Below are positions 31,284 through 40,234 of a stretch of 64,000 bases of DNA, piece by piece. How positions within the stretch are numbered: position 1 is the first letter of the stretch; every line of letters begins with the position of its first letter. This stretch comes from CAVREM01 sp963728825 (GTDB lineage: Bacteria; Acidobacteriota; Vicinamibacteria; Vicinamibacterales; CAVVIG01). Under the pieces are notes generated by a model, which did not search any database, was not told where the DNA came from, and worked only from the letters and a program-made list of their open reading frames with translations. Made by a program: the position numbers and the translations under genes. The stretch lies in NCBI GenBank assembly GCA_963728825.1, contig CAVSLA010000004.1, positions 62,001 through 126,000 of the forward strand, in the 5' to 3' direction.

Positions 31284-33029
31284 ATGCCAAGACTCGTAGC
31301 CGTGGCCTGGGCCCTGATGCTCCTCGGAGCCATACCCGCGGGCGCTCAGACCGCTTCTTCAGGGACATCCACGGCACAGAATCAGCCTGGCACCCAAACA
31401 TCGTCGCCTGCGCAGACGTCGACAACGGCGGACAGCGAGACCCGTCCCGCCACGACGACGTTCTTCGGCGACACTGGGTTGTGGTTTGTGCCGACCGGCG
31501 AGGTGCTCGGTCACGGTAAGTGGTCGGTCAGCGGCTACCGACGCGGCACGAACTACATCCACGGCTTCACCAACGTCGGCGACTTCGCCGGCACGTTCGG
31601 CGTTGGCGTCCGCGATCGGGCGGAGATCTTCGGATCCTTCCTGTTCGATACGCGCGTCGATCGCGACCTCCGTCCGCTCTTCAACCCCGATCCCAAGTAC
31701 GGCGGGATCGTCGACCGCAACCCGCGGGTGACGCGGGGCTGGAGCGGCGACAACGTCGGCGACCTTTACCTCGGCGCAAAGGTCAATCTCTGGTCGGAGT
31801 TCCGCCAGCAGCCCGCCGCCATCGCGCTGCGGGGCATCTTCAAGGCGCCGACCGGTGACGAGGATTTCGGTGCGAGCACCGGCAAGCCCGATTTCATTTT
31901 CGACGCCGTCTTCAGCAAGGAGTACAACCGCTATTTAGAGGTTGCGGGCAACGCAGGCTGGGAGTTCCGTGGCAGCCCGGACGATATCGAAATCCCGGGC
32001 GGCGCATTCCGATGGGGCATCGGCGCCGGGTTCGCTTCGCGCAGCCCGCTGCGGGGCGTCCTCGAGCTGAATGGCACGATGCCGAGCGGTGATACGACCA
32101 TCACCTCCGGCTCGCTCATGGGAACCGACGGGTCATTTGCCCCGACCGTCACCGATACCAAAGGGCTCACGCGCGCGACGGCCGGCCTCACCTGGCAGGC
32201 GCGGAACGGCTTCTTCATCGGTGGCGGCGTCAGCATGAACGTGCCGTTGAAAGACCGCGACGACTTCGTCACCGACGACGACACGCTGGGGACGCTGGGG
32301 GACTTCACCGACTGGCAGGTGCGCATTGGCTACCACCCGGGGGTCCGCGTCTACGTGCCGCCGCCGCCACCGCCGCCACCGCCGCCGCCACCACCACCAC
32401 CGGCAGTCAACCGTCCGCCCACCGTCACGGCGGCGTGCGACCCGTGCACGGTCGAGCCGGGCGGCCGTTCGACCGTTACCGCGAACGCCCAGGATCCGGA
32501 TGGCGATCAGCTGACGTATCGCTGGTCAGCGCCAACCGGCACGTTCCAGAACCCGGCCGAACGACAGACGCAGTGGACCGCCGGTCAGCAGGAAGGCACT
32601 GTTCCCGCGACGGTCACGGTGGAAGACGGCAAGGGTGGAAAAGCGCAGGCGACCACGAACATCACGGTCGCACGACCGCCTGTGAAGCAGTACACGTTCG
32701 AAGACGTGCACTTCGACTTCGATCGGTCGACGTTGCGGCCCGAGGCGCAGCGCGTGCTGGACGAGGCCGTCAAGGCGCTCCAGGCTGACCCTGCGTTGCG
32801 GATTCAGATTGAGGGCCATACCTGCAACATCGGCACGGCCGAATACAACCTGGCGCTCGGCGATCGTCGCTCCAGCTCGGTCCGCGAATATCTGACGAGC
32901 CGCGGGATACCCGCAGCGCGGCTGTCGACGGTCAGTTACGGAGAGGAACGGCCGAGGCACGACAACAGCCGCGAGGAAACGCGCCGGTTGAACCGCCGCG
33001 CGGCGATGACGGTGAATCTCCAGAAGTAG
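31284..33029 (+). CDS. OmpA family outer-membrane protein with PKD-like domain
   Basis: A 581-aa envelope protein. After the signal peptide (AVAWALMLLGAIPAGAQ) comes a Ser/Thr/Gln-rich linker. Then ~300 residues of alternating amphipathic strands (TTFFGDTGLWFVPTGEVLGH, RGTNYIHGFTNVGDFAGTFG) probably form a barrel. A run of prolines and a PKD-like module (VEPGGRSTVTANAQDPDGDQ) follow, then a C-terminal OmpA domain (HFDFDRSTLRPEAQRVLDEA, IQIEGHTCNIGTAEYNLALG, RRSSSVREYL) that binds peptidoglycan. The start ATG 31284 precedes the signal peptide and follows GGAGGCGACAAAC. It begins a run of envelope genes through 39544. Confidence 0.85.
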   Translation: MPRLVAVAWALMLLGAIPAGAQTASSGTSTAQNQPGTQTSSPAQTSTTADSETRPATTTFFGDTGLWFVPTGEVLGHGKWSVSGYRRGTNYIHGFTNVGDFAGTFGVGVRDRAEIFGSFLFDTRVDRDLRPLFNPDPKYGGIVDRNPRVTRGWSGDNVGDLYLGAKVNLWSEFRQQPAAIALRGIFKAPTGDEDFGASTGKPDFIFDAVFSKEYNRYLEVAGNAGWEFRGSPDDIEIPGGAFRWGIGAGFASRSPLRGVLELNGTMPSGDTTITSGSLMGTDGSFAPTVTDTKGLTRATAGLTWQARNGFFIGGGVSMNVPLKDRDDFVTDDDTLGTLGDFTDWQVRIGYHPGVRVYVPPPPPPPPPPPPPPPAVNRPPTVTAACDPCTVEPGGRSTVTANAQDPDGDQLTYRWSAPTGTFQNPAERQTQWTAGQQEGTVPATVTVEDGKGGKAQATTNITVARPPVKQYTFEDVHFDFDRSTLRPEAQRVLDEAVKALQADPALRIQIEGHTCNIGTAEYNLALGDRRSSSVREYLTSRGIPAARLSTVSYGEERPRHDNSREETRRLNRRAAMTVNLQK

Positions 33030-33033
33030 GGGA

Positions 33034-33225
33034 ATGCGCTTCGTCCACCTCTACCTGATCGGCTACTTTCTACTCGTGATCGGTGCCGGCCTCGCCCTGT
33101 GGCAGGCCGGCATCCTTGCTCGCATCTCAACGATGTGGTTGATGATCACGGCGATAATCGTGATCGGGCTGGGTATTCTCCTGGCTGCCACCTCGACACG
33201 AACGACCACCATCACGCGCGAGTAA
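33034..33225 (+). CDS. Small two-helix membrane protein
   Basis: A 63-aa protein with two predicted membrane helices (HLYLIGYFLLVIGAGLALWQ and STMWLMITAIIVIGLGILLA) and a polar Thr/Arg tail. It starts four bases after the OmpA stop with AGGGG just upstream of the ATG, so it is probably translated from the same message. No family is recognised; an accessory role in the envelope is only a guess. Confidence 0.6.
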   Translation: MRFVHLYLIGYFLLVIGAGLALWQAGILARISTMWLMITAIIVIGLGILLAATSTRTTTITRE

Positions 33226-33314
33226 AGCACCCAAGCCCACTCGCCCCGCCCGACCTCCAAAGCTACCTTCGACCCTTCGCGCCGTGGCACGGCTTGTGGT
33301 TCTATGCTGGACGC

Positions 33315-35183
33315 ATGTGTCGCGCGCTACACACCCTTCTCCTGCTTGCCGCCTGTCTGACGGTGGCGGGTTGTCGGGAAAAGGGCGCGGTGCAGGTCAA
33401 AAAGCTCGACTTCACGGGGGTAGAAGCCGTCGAGGAAGCGCGCATCCGCGGGGCGTTGGCCACGCGCCAAAGCTCACGGCTGCCCTGGGGGCGTAAGTAT
33501 TACTTCGATCGTGGCCGATTCGACGCTGACCTGAAGCGGATTGAGGCGTTTTACGCCGACCGCGGCTATCCCGATGCCCGGGTCACCGTGTTCGACGTCA
33601 AGCTCAACGACGCCCAGGATGCAGTCGAGATCGCCATCAGCGTCGCCGAGGGTGAGCCGGTCCTGGTGAAGGCGGTGGAGTTCACCGGGTTCGAAGACGT
33701 TCCCGCCGACCGTCTCGCCGCCCTGAAGGAACGGGCGCCGCTCAAAGTCGGGCAGCCGCGCGACCGCGCCTTCGTCATTACGACCCACGAACTCGCGGTC
33801 AACGAGCTTCGCGACAACGGCCATCCCTATGCGAAGGTCGATTCGCAAGAGGAGCCTGGCGGCACGCCGAAGGAGGTGGCCATCACCTTCGCAGCGATGC
33901 CCGGAACGCTGGCCTATTTCGGCCCCATCGAGATCGCCGGCAACAACTCGGTCGGCGACCGCGTGATCCTGCGGAAGCTCAACTTCCGGCCGGGTCAGAT
34001 GTACCGGCGCAGTGTGGTCCAGGAGACGCAGCGCCAGCTCTACCAGATGGAGCTGTTTCAGTTCGTCAACATCGAGACTGTGAGCCCGGAGACGGAAACG
34101 TCGGAGGTGCCGATCCGCGTGACGGTCGCCGAAGGCAAACACCAACGGGTCAACTTCGGCGTCGGCTACGGCACGGAGGAAAAAGGGCGCGTCGACGCCG
34201 AATATCACCACGTGAACTTCCTGGGCGGTGCACGATCGGGGGGCATCCACGGGCGGTACTCCGCGCTGGATCGCGGAATCCGCCTCGACTTTCTGCAGCC
34301 GTACGTGTTCTCCCCACACTTCTCGGCTGGGTTGGAAGGGCAGCTCTGGCGCACGTTCACACCAGCCTATCAATCGATTGTCGGGGGCTCGAAAGCGACG
34401 CTCACCCACCGCAGCACGACGAGGACATCGTGGGCGCTGTCGATCATGACGGAGGAGAACAGCAGCTCGATCTCGAATGAGGCCCTCAACGACCCGACGC
34501 TGCGCGACGAGCTGATAGCGCTCGGCCTGGATCCCACGACCGGCAAGCAGGAAGGCGTGCTGAACGCGATCTCAGCTGACTTTCAACATTCCACCTCTGA
34601 CAACGTCCTGAACGCGCGGCGCGGCTATCAGCTGGCGGCCCACGCCGAAACCGCGGGGCGCCTGCTGCCGGGTTCGTACAACTACTACGCGCTCTCAGGG
34701 GATGTGCGCCATTATCTGCCGCTCGGCGAGTCGATCGTCATCGCCAATCGCATCCAGATCGGGAACATCGATCAAGCCGGCGAGGACCCCAAGAACGTTC
34801 CGTTCTCGAAGAAGTACTTCCTGGGCGGCGCCTCGAGCAATCGTGGCTGGGGCCGTTACGAGATCAGCCCGCTCAGCGGCTCGGGGTATCCGATTGGCGG
34901 CAACACGATGTTCGCGTTCAGCACGGAGCTGCGTGCCGTGCTCCGCGGCAATTTCGGCGGCGTGCTGTTCCTGGACGGCGGGAACGTCTGGACCGACGGG
35001 TGGGTGATTGATTTCGGTGATCTGCGATATGCGATCGGTCCGGGACTCCGCTACCAGACGCCGGTCGGACCGGTGCGCGTCGACTTCGGCTACCAGCTCA
35101 ATCCGATTCCCGGCCTGCTGGTGGACGGCAATCCGCAGTCGCGGCGCTGGCGGCTGCATTTCAGCATCGGACAGGCGTTCTGA
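33315..35183 (+). CDS. BamA/TamA family outer-membrane assembly protein (POTRA plus barrel)
   Basis: A 622-aa Omp85 protein, most like TamA by size and context. The N-terminus looks like a lipoprotein leader (HTLLLLAACLTVAGC). POTRA-like repeats span ~30-330 (KKLDFTGVEAVEEARIRGAL, VKAVEFTGFEDVPADRLAAL, FGPIEIAGNNSVGDRVILRK). The C-terminal ~290 residues are a 16-strand-type barrel with the Omp85 lid-lock motif region GGASSNRGWGRYEISPLSG and the last strand WRLHFSIGQAF. It acts in barrel or autotransporter insertion with TamB. The stop overlaps the tamB ATG by one base (TGATG). The start ATG 33315 is the one that yields a leader. Confidence 0.88.
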   Translation: MCRALHTLLLLAACLTVAGCREKGAVQVKKLDFTGVEAVEEARIRGALATRQSSRLPWGRKYYFDRGRFDADLKRIEAFYADRGYPDARVTVFDVKLNDAQDAVEIAISVAEGEPVLVKAVEFTGFEDVPADRLAALKERAPLKVGQPRDRAFVITTHELAVNELRDNGHPYAKVDSQEEPGGTPKEVAITFAAMPGTLAYFGPIEIAGNNSVGDRVILRKLNFRPGQMYRRSVVQETQRQLYQMELFQFVNIETVSPETETSEVPIRVTVAEGKHQRVNFGVGYGTEEKGRVDAEYHHVNFLGGARSGGIHGRYSALDRGIRLDFLQPYVFSPHFSAGLEGQLWRTFTPAYQSIVGGSKATLTHRSTTRTSWALSIMTEENSSSISNEALNDPTLRDELIALGLDPTTGKQEGVLNAISADFQHSTSDNVLNARRGYQLAAHAETAGRLLPGSYNYYALSGDVRHYLPLGESIVIANRIQIGNIDQAGEDPKNVPFSKKYFLGGASSNRGWGRYEISPLSGSGYPIGGNTMFAFSTELRAVLRGNFGGVLFLDGGNVWTDGWVIDFGDLRYAIGPGLRYQTPVGPVRVDFGYQLNPIPGLLVDGNPQSRRWRLHFSIGQAF

Positions 35184-38100
35184 TGAGAATCGTCAGGCGG
35201 TTTCTCCACGTGCTCGTCATCGTCGTGACCCTGATCGTCGGGGCGACCGCAGCGGCGATCATCGTGTCGCAGACCGCCTGGTTCAAGAACTGGCTGCGCG
35301 GCTACATCATCGAGGAGTCGACCAAGTATCTGAACGGAGAGCTATCGATCGAGCGGTTGGGCGGCAATCTGTTTTTCGGCATCGAAATGGAGAACGTCGG
35401 CATCTCGCTCGACGGCACCGAGGTCGTGGCGGTCGAAGATCTCGGGCTCGATTACAACGTGTTCCAGATGATCGCCGGGGGGGTGTCGCTCGACGACATC
35501 CGGCTCAACCGGCCGATGCTGTACCTGAAGCGCGACGGTGACGCCTGGTCGATCAGCCGGCTGGTCAAGAAGCAGGAGCAGGAGGCCGACCGTGAAGGCC
35601 CCGCGTCGCCGATCACAATCGACCGGATCGAGGTGACCGATGCCTCGGTCGTCGTGGATGGTCCTGTCGGAACGAGCGGGGTTCAGATCCCGAAACGCTT
35701 CGACGAAGTGGACGCGAAACTGTCATTCAAGTACGAGCCGGTCCACTACTCCTTGGAGATCACGCAGGTGACCTTCCGGGGCTCGGACCCGGCGATCGGG
35801 CTGAACGAGCTGTCCGGTCATGTCTCGGTTCGGAACGACACCATCTTCTTCGAAAGCCTCGCGCTCCGGACCGAAGAATCCGACCTGAGCGTTGACGGGT
35901 CAATCGAGCACTATCTGCACAAGCCGGTGTTCAAGCTCGACGTCTCGTCCGAGAAAGTGTCGCTTCCCGAGATCGCCCGGCTGGTCCCGGCGCTCGGCGG
36001 GGTCGCACTGCAACCGGCCTTCGAGGCCCACGTGAGCGGCCCGATGGATCGGCTCGGCGTCGACATGAACGTCCGATCCTCGGCTGGACAGGTCACAGCC
36101 AGGCTGACGGCCGACGTGCTGACACCCGGCCAATCGGCGGTCGGGGACGTGACAGTTCGCAATCTTGATCTGGGCCCGATCCTGAAAGACCCCGCGCGCA
36201 AAACGGATCTGACCGGGAAGGCAAGCGTCGACCTTACGGCGGAGCAGTTCGTCGAGGTCGATACCCTCCGTGGCAGCGTGACGATCGATGCGCCGCGGGT
36301 CGTGGTCAGTGGCTACGCCGCTCAGAACGTCGTCGCGAGTGCCGACCTACGCAATGGGCGGGCGACCATCAACGCGCGCGCTTCGGCCTACGGCTCGTCC
36401 GCCACCGCGCGCGGTCGGGTCACCATTCCATCCAAGGAACGGCCGCTCGCCTACGACCTGCGCGGCGATATCCGCAACATCAATCTCCAGCGGCTGCCGC
36501 GATCGCTCAACGCTCCGCCAGCTGAGACCAGCGTTGGCGCCGCCTATCACGTGATCGGATCCGAACCGGCCGGTGCCGGGCGGACCGGCAGGCCGCGCAC
36601 GATTCGCGCCGAAGCGACCTTCCGGGAATCGAAGCTCGCGGGCGCCACCATCACCGACGGCAGCCGCGCGACCGTCACGATGGATGGCCGCCGGGTCACC
36701 TATCAGGCCGATGTCACGGCCAGCGGCGTCGATCTGCAGCGCATCGGACGTGAATTCAACGTGCCGGCGCTGGTGTCCGAACGATATCAGAGCAACATCA
36801 ACGGCCAGATCAGCGCCAACGGCCAAGGAACCGATCCGAAGACGCTCAACCTGACGGCGAACGGCCGCCTCACGGACACGACGATCGTGGGCGGACGCAT
36901 TCCCGAGCTGTCGTTCGATGCGACAGTGGCTGACGATGTCGCGAAGGTGAAAGCGGTGGGCTCATTCGCGGCGGTCGATCCCGCCGTAGCCAGCGGCAGG
37001 CCGGCCATGAAGGGCAACGTCGCCGGATCCATCGACGCCGCTGCGACGATTGCGAACCTCTCGTCGGGAGTCACCGCTGACGACGTCGAGGCGACCGCTC
37101 GAATCTCCCTGGAACCGTCGACGATCGGCGATCTCCAGATCGCGCGTGCGGCAATCGACGGCGACTACCGCGATCGCGTTGCCGACTTCAGACAGCTCGA
37201 GGTCGTCGGTCGGGACGTCAATGTCAGCGCCACCGGCACCCTGGCGCTGAATGATACCGGCCAGTCGAATCTCACCGTCCACGCCGACACGCCGAGCCTC
37301 GAAGAGATTGGCAAACTGATCGGTCGGCCGCTGGCGGGCATGGCCAAGGTCGACGCCACGATCACCGGCAACCGTGCTGACCTGCAGGCCAAGGGCACTC
37401 TGGTCGGCTCGTCGCTCGAATACGCTGGGAACGGCGCCCTGTCGTTGACGAGCACCTTCGATGCGCGGGTTCCGGAGCTGGCGATCGAGCGGGCGTCGGT
37501 CGACGCCAAAACCGACGCGACTTTCGTCACGGTTGGCGGGCAGAACATCAACGAGCTGACGGCGACCACGAAATACGTGAACCAACGGGTCGACTTCGAC
37601 GCCAAGGCCACGCAGCCGGAGCGGACGCTGGACGCGGCGGGCGGTCTGACGTTGCATCCTGAACATCAGGAGGTTCATCTCGAACGCCTGGCGCTCGACA
37701 CCAGGGGCCAGCAGTGGCAGCTGGCCGCTGACTCGCCCGCGACGATCCGCTACGGCGGCGACGCTGTCACGGTCGATGATGTCGAGCTGGTCAGCGGCGA
37801 GCAGCGGATCACCGCCGACGGGACATTCGGCCGCCCCGGCGACGCCCTGCAGGTGACGCTGACCAACGTCGAGCTCGCGTCGATCGACGGGCTGCTGCTG
37901 CGGGAACCGCAGTTCACCGGCCGGCTGAATGCCTCTGCGCTCGTCACCGGCTCGCGCGAACAGCCCACCACCGAGGGGACCTTCGAGGTCACGCAGGGCG
38001 GCTTCAGGCAGTTCAAATACGACTCGCTGGCCGGCACGCTCAACTACTCTGGCGGCGGGATCAATCTGGACGCACGGCTGCAGGAGAACCCGACCCAGTG

Positions 38101-39544
38101 GATTACCGCCAAGGGGTATCTCCCGGCGGCGCTGTTCCGCGCCAGCGCCGCTGACGCCGGCTCGGCCCGGATCGACTTCACGGTCGACAGCAGTCCGATG
38201 AACCTCGGCGTCGTCCAGGGATTCACGACGGCGCTGACCGAGGTCACCGGCACGTTCCAGGCGCATCTCAAGATTGCGGGCACCGCCGCCGATCCGCAGC
38301 CGTCCGGCACCGTTACGCTCGACAAGGGCGCAGTGACGGTCGAGCCGACCGGCGTGCGCTATACGAATATCGACGGGCAGATCGATGTTCAACCCGACCG
38401 CGTCCACATCGACGCGATTACCGTCCTCGACAACCACTTCAACGCCTTGTCGCTGAGCGGTGATCTCGGCATCGGGCGGCGACGCCTCGAAGCGCTGCAG
38501 CTCTACGTGAGCGCCGACGACTTCAAGGTCATCGATAACGAGATGGGCAACGTCCGGATCGAAAGCGCTCTGGAAATCGGCGGCACGCTGGCGGCACCGC
38601 GGGTCGGCGGCTTTCTGGGCGTCACGACTGGCGACGTCAATCTCGACCGGATTGTCGCGATGGCCGGTTCGTCGCCGTATCCGACCGAACAGATCAAGTA
38701 TCAGACCTCGGTCGATCCGACGGCCGAGCCCGCGTCACAGGGACCGCTCAGCGCGCTGTCGATGGACGTCCACCTGACCGTCCCTAATGATTTGGTCGTC
38801 AAGGCCGCCAATCTGCAGTCACCGGGCGCGCCGATCGGTCTGGGCGCCTTGAATGTGACGCTGGGCGGCGACCTGCAGGCTCTCAAAGAACCGGCGGGTC
38901 GTTTCCGGCTCGTCGGGGCGGTCAACACCGTCCGCGGCAACTACGACTTTCAGGGCCGGCGCTTCGAGATCCTCCGTGACGGCACGGTACGGTTCGTCGG
39001 CGAAGAAGAGCTGAACCCGCTCCTCGATCTGCGCACCCGCCGCCTGATTCAGGGCGTCGAGGCGCGCGTCAACGTCAGGGGATCGCTGCGCAAGCCGGAA
39101 ATCCTCCTGAGCAGTACGCCGCCGCTCGAGGAGGCCGACATCCTGTCGCTGATCGTCTTCAACCAGCCGGTCAATCAGCTCGGCGCGGGGGAGCAGATCT
39201 CGCTGGCGCAGCGCGCGCAAGGTCTCGCGGCCGGCGCCATCGCGGGTCAACTCGCGCAATCGATCGGCCAGGCGCTCAACCTCGACACGTTCGAAATCGA
39301 GGCCGCCCCCGATTCCGGCGACGCGGCACTGGTCACCATCGGACAGCAGGTGGGGCAGAACCTGTACGTCAAGGTGCAGCAGGGCATCGGCGAGCAGGGG
39401 ATGACCAATTTCATCCTCGAATACGAGCTGGCCCAGTGGCTGCGGCTGCAGACCAATGTCGTGGAGGGATCGTCGACCAACCCCTCAATCTTCCGGCGCG
39501 CCCAGGGGACTGGGGCGGACCTGATCTTCTTCTTCAGTTACTAG
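35183..39544 (+). CDS. tamB: Translocation/assembly module TamB
   Basis: A 1453-aa AsmA-like/TamB protein: one N-terminal membrane helix (HVLVIVVTLIVGATAAAIIV), a very long repetitive beta-groove body, and the C-terminal TamB (DUF490) domain with GNYDFQGRRFEILRDGTVRF, RGSLRKPEILLSSTPPLEEA and DILSLIVFNQP, ending in a phenylalanine-rich IFFFSY. TamB spans the periplasm; current models see these proteins as phospholipid conduits and as TamA partners. The gene is translationally coupled to the Omp85 gene, the standard tamA-tamB order. Its last 11 bases overlap the convergent minus-strand gene at 39534. Confidence 0.92.
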   Translation: MRIVRRFLHVLVIVVTLIVGATAAAIIVSQTAWFKNWLRGYIIEESTKYLNGELSIERLGGNLFFGIEMENVGISLDGTEVVAVEDLGLDYNVFQMIAGGVSLDDIRLNRPMLYLKRDGDAWSISRLVKKQEQEADREGPASPITIDRIEVTDASVVVDGPVGTSGVQIPKRFDEVDAKLSFKYEPVHYSLEITQVTFRGSDPAIGLNELSGHVSVRNDTIFFESLALRTEESDLSVDGSIEHYLHKPVFKLDVSSEKVSLPEIARLVPALGGVALQPAFEAHVSGPMDRLGVDMNVRSSAGQVTARLTADVLTPGQSAVGDVTVRNLDLGPILKDPARKTDLTGKASVDLTAEQFVEVDTLRGSVTIDAPRVVVSGYAAQNVVASADLRNGRATINARASAYGSSATARGRVTIPSKERPLAYDLRGDIRNINLQRLPRSLNAPPAETSVGAAYHVIGSEPAGAGRTGRPRTIRAEATFRESKLAGATITDGSRATVTMDGRRVTYQADVTASGVDLQRIGREFNVPALVSERYQSNINGQISANGQGTDPKTLNLTANGRLTDTTIVGGRIPELSFDATVADDVAKVKAVGSFAAVDPAVASGRPAMKGNVAGSIDAAATIANLSSGVTADDVEATARISLEPSTIGDLQIARAAIDGDYRDRVADFRQLEVVGRDVNVSATGTLALNDTGQSNLTVHADTPSLEEIGKLIGRPLAGMAKVDATITGNRADLQAKGTLVGSSLEYAGNGALSLTSTFDARVPELAIERASVDAKTDATFVTVGGQNINELTATTKYVNQRVDFDAKATQPERTLDAAGGLTLHPEHQEVHLERLALDTRGQQWQLAADSPATIRYGGDAVTVDDVELVSGEQRITADGTFGRPGDALQVTLTNVELASIDGLLLREPQFTGRLNASALVTGSREQPTTEGTFEVTQGGFRQFKYDSLAGTLNYSGGGINLDARLQENPTQWITAKGYLPAALFRASAADAGSARIDFTVDSSPMNLGVVQGFTTALTEVTGTFQAHLKIAGTAADPQPSGTVTLDKGAVTVEPTGVRYTNIDGQIDVQPDRVHIDAITVLDNHFNALSLSGDLGIGRRRLEALQLYVSADDFKVIDNEMGNVRIESALEIGGTLAAPRVGGFLGVTTGDVNLDRIVAMAGSSPYPTEQIKYQTSVDPTAEPASQGPLSALSMDVHLTVPNDLVVKAANLQSPGAPIGLGALNVTLGGDLQALKEPAGRFRLVGAVNTVRGNYDFQGRRFEILRDGTVRFVGEEELNPLLDLRTRRLIQGVEARVNVRGSLRKPEILLSSTPPLEEADILSLIVFNQPVNQLGAGEQISLAQRAQGLAAGAIAGQLAQSIGQALNLDTFEIEAAPDSGDAALVTIGQQVGQNLYVKVQQGIGEQGMTNFILEYELAQWLRLQTNVVEGSSTNPSIFRRAQGTGADLIFFFSY

Positions 39545-39857
39545 CTGCCGTTCGACGTTCGGCGTTCGACGTTCGTCGTGCGACCAGCATCAGCGCCGCG
39601 GCAACGAACGCGGCATTCGGGATCCAGGCGCCCGCCATCGGGGGGAGCGTTTCGCGAAATACCGAGAACCGCCCGGCAGCCATCAGCGCATAGTAGCCAA
39701 CGCACGATGCAGCCGCCGTGATGCCGAGCACCCACCGGCGATTAGGCACGCGTGCGATCAGCAGGAGCGCCCAGAGTCCGAAGACCGCCGGAGCGGCGGC
39801 GAGCGACCATCGGTGGTGGTAGTTCAGCGCCAGCAGCCATCCGGTTCGGGAAGTCAT
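39534..39857 (-). CDS. Small membrane protein resembling the C-terminal part of LptF/LptG permeases
   Basis: A 107-aa protein with three predicted membrane helices (WSLAAAPAVFGLWALLLIA; VLGITAAASCVGYYALMAAG; AWIPNAAFVAAALMLVA). The pattern, a late LPP motif before the final helix, resembles the last ~100 residues of LptF/LptG lipopolysaccharide-export permeases. The first membrane domain and the jellyroll are absent. The ATG overlaps the PadR stop (ATGA). Its last residues, ARRTSNAERRTAAS, are encoded by a heptamer array. It may be a truncated permease. Confidence 0.5.
   Translation of the reverse strand: MTSRTGWLLALNYHHRWSLAAAPAVFGLWALLLIARVPNRRWVLGITAAASCVGYYALMAAGRFSVFRETLPPMAGAWIPNAAFVAAALMLVARRTSNAERRTAASN
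39550..39584. repeat. Heptamer array at the 3' end of the LptF/G-like gene (word GTTCGAC)
   Basis: Five 7-nt units in register: GTTCGAC, GTTCGGC, GTTCGAC, GTTCGTC, GTGCGAC. Read on the minus strand the word is GTCGAAC, almost the GTAGAAC word inside the radical SAM gene. It encodes the last residues of the minus-strand gene. Confidence 0.85.
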
Positions 39858-40168
39858 CGACCCACCGCCGGAATCAGAAACTTCGCCGGCCGCGACCACG
39901 CGTCGAGCACCTGCCGTCCCAGCGGGGTGGGCGTGTAAACGCGCCGCGGCAGACCGCCCGCGGCGGGCGGCGCATCCTCGAGACGTGACGTGATGTAGCC
40001 CTTTTCCTCCATCCGCCCCAGCGTCACGTAGACGGTGCCGCGCTTCAGGCGGCCCTTCGACCCGGCGACCAGCTCCAGGCCATAGGCTTCGTCGACGCGG
40101 ACGAGAATCTGCAGGATCAGTGATTCTTTGGCCGACAGGGTGAGGAGACGAGGACGTTTAGCGGCCAT
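39854..40168 (-). CDS. PadR family transcriptional regulator
   Basis: A 104-aa PadR-type winged-helix repressor: SAKESLILQILVRVDEAYGL, then ELVAGSKGRLKRGTVYVTLG and RMEEKGYITSRLED, with a basic wing GGLPRRVYTPTPLGRQVLDA. The C-terminal dimerisation helix is short, as in the PadR-s2 type. It is coupled to the membrane-protein gene downstream. A perfect 14-bp palindrome (40201-40230) lies 32 bases upstream of its start and is the likely operator, which would make the pair autoregulated. Confidence 0.88.
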   Translation of the reverse strand: MAAKRPRLLTLSAKESLILQILVRVDEAYGLELVAGSKGRLKRGTVYVTLGRMEEKGYITSRLEDAPPAAGGLPRRVYTPTPLGRQVLDAWSRPAKFLIPAVGR

Positions 40169-40173
40169 GGAGT

Positions 40174-40198
40174 GTAGGCCGGTCCTTGTGGACGCGGC
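40174..40198. repeat. REP-like GTAGG hairpin
   Basis: GTAGGCCGGTCC, a short TTGT loop and GGACGCGGC form an imperfect hairpin just upstream of the PadR start. It belongs to the GTAGG-led hairpin family also seen at 4773, 57655, 57699 and 63571. Confidence 0.45.
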
Positions 40199-40200
40199 AT

Positions 40201-40230
40201 CATCAGTCTTACATCAATGTAAGACTGATG
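40201..40230. promoter_or_regulatory. Perfect palindrome, probable PadR operator
   Basis: CATCAGTCTTACAT and its exact reverse complement flank a 2-base centre (CA). The core TTACATCAATGTAA contains the ACAT/ATGT half-sites typical of PadR-family operators. The AT-rich palindrome lies between the molybdopterin enzyme stop and the PadR start. A terminator is possible, but no T-tract follows on either strand. Confidence 0.65.
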
Positions 40231-40234
40231 TCAA

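Noticed and set aside
32357..32404. CCG/CCA-rich run in the OmpA-like gene as a possible repeat element
   Set aside because: It is an ordinary coding polyproline linker with a 3-nt period, common between barrel and periplasmic domains.
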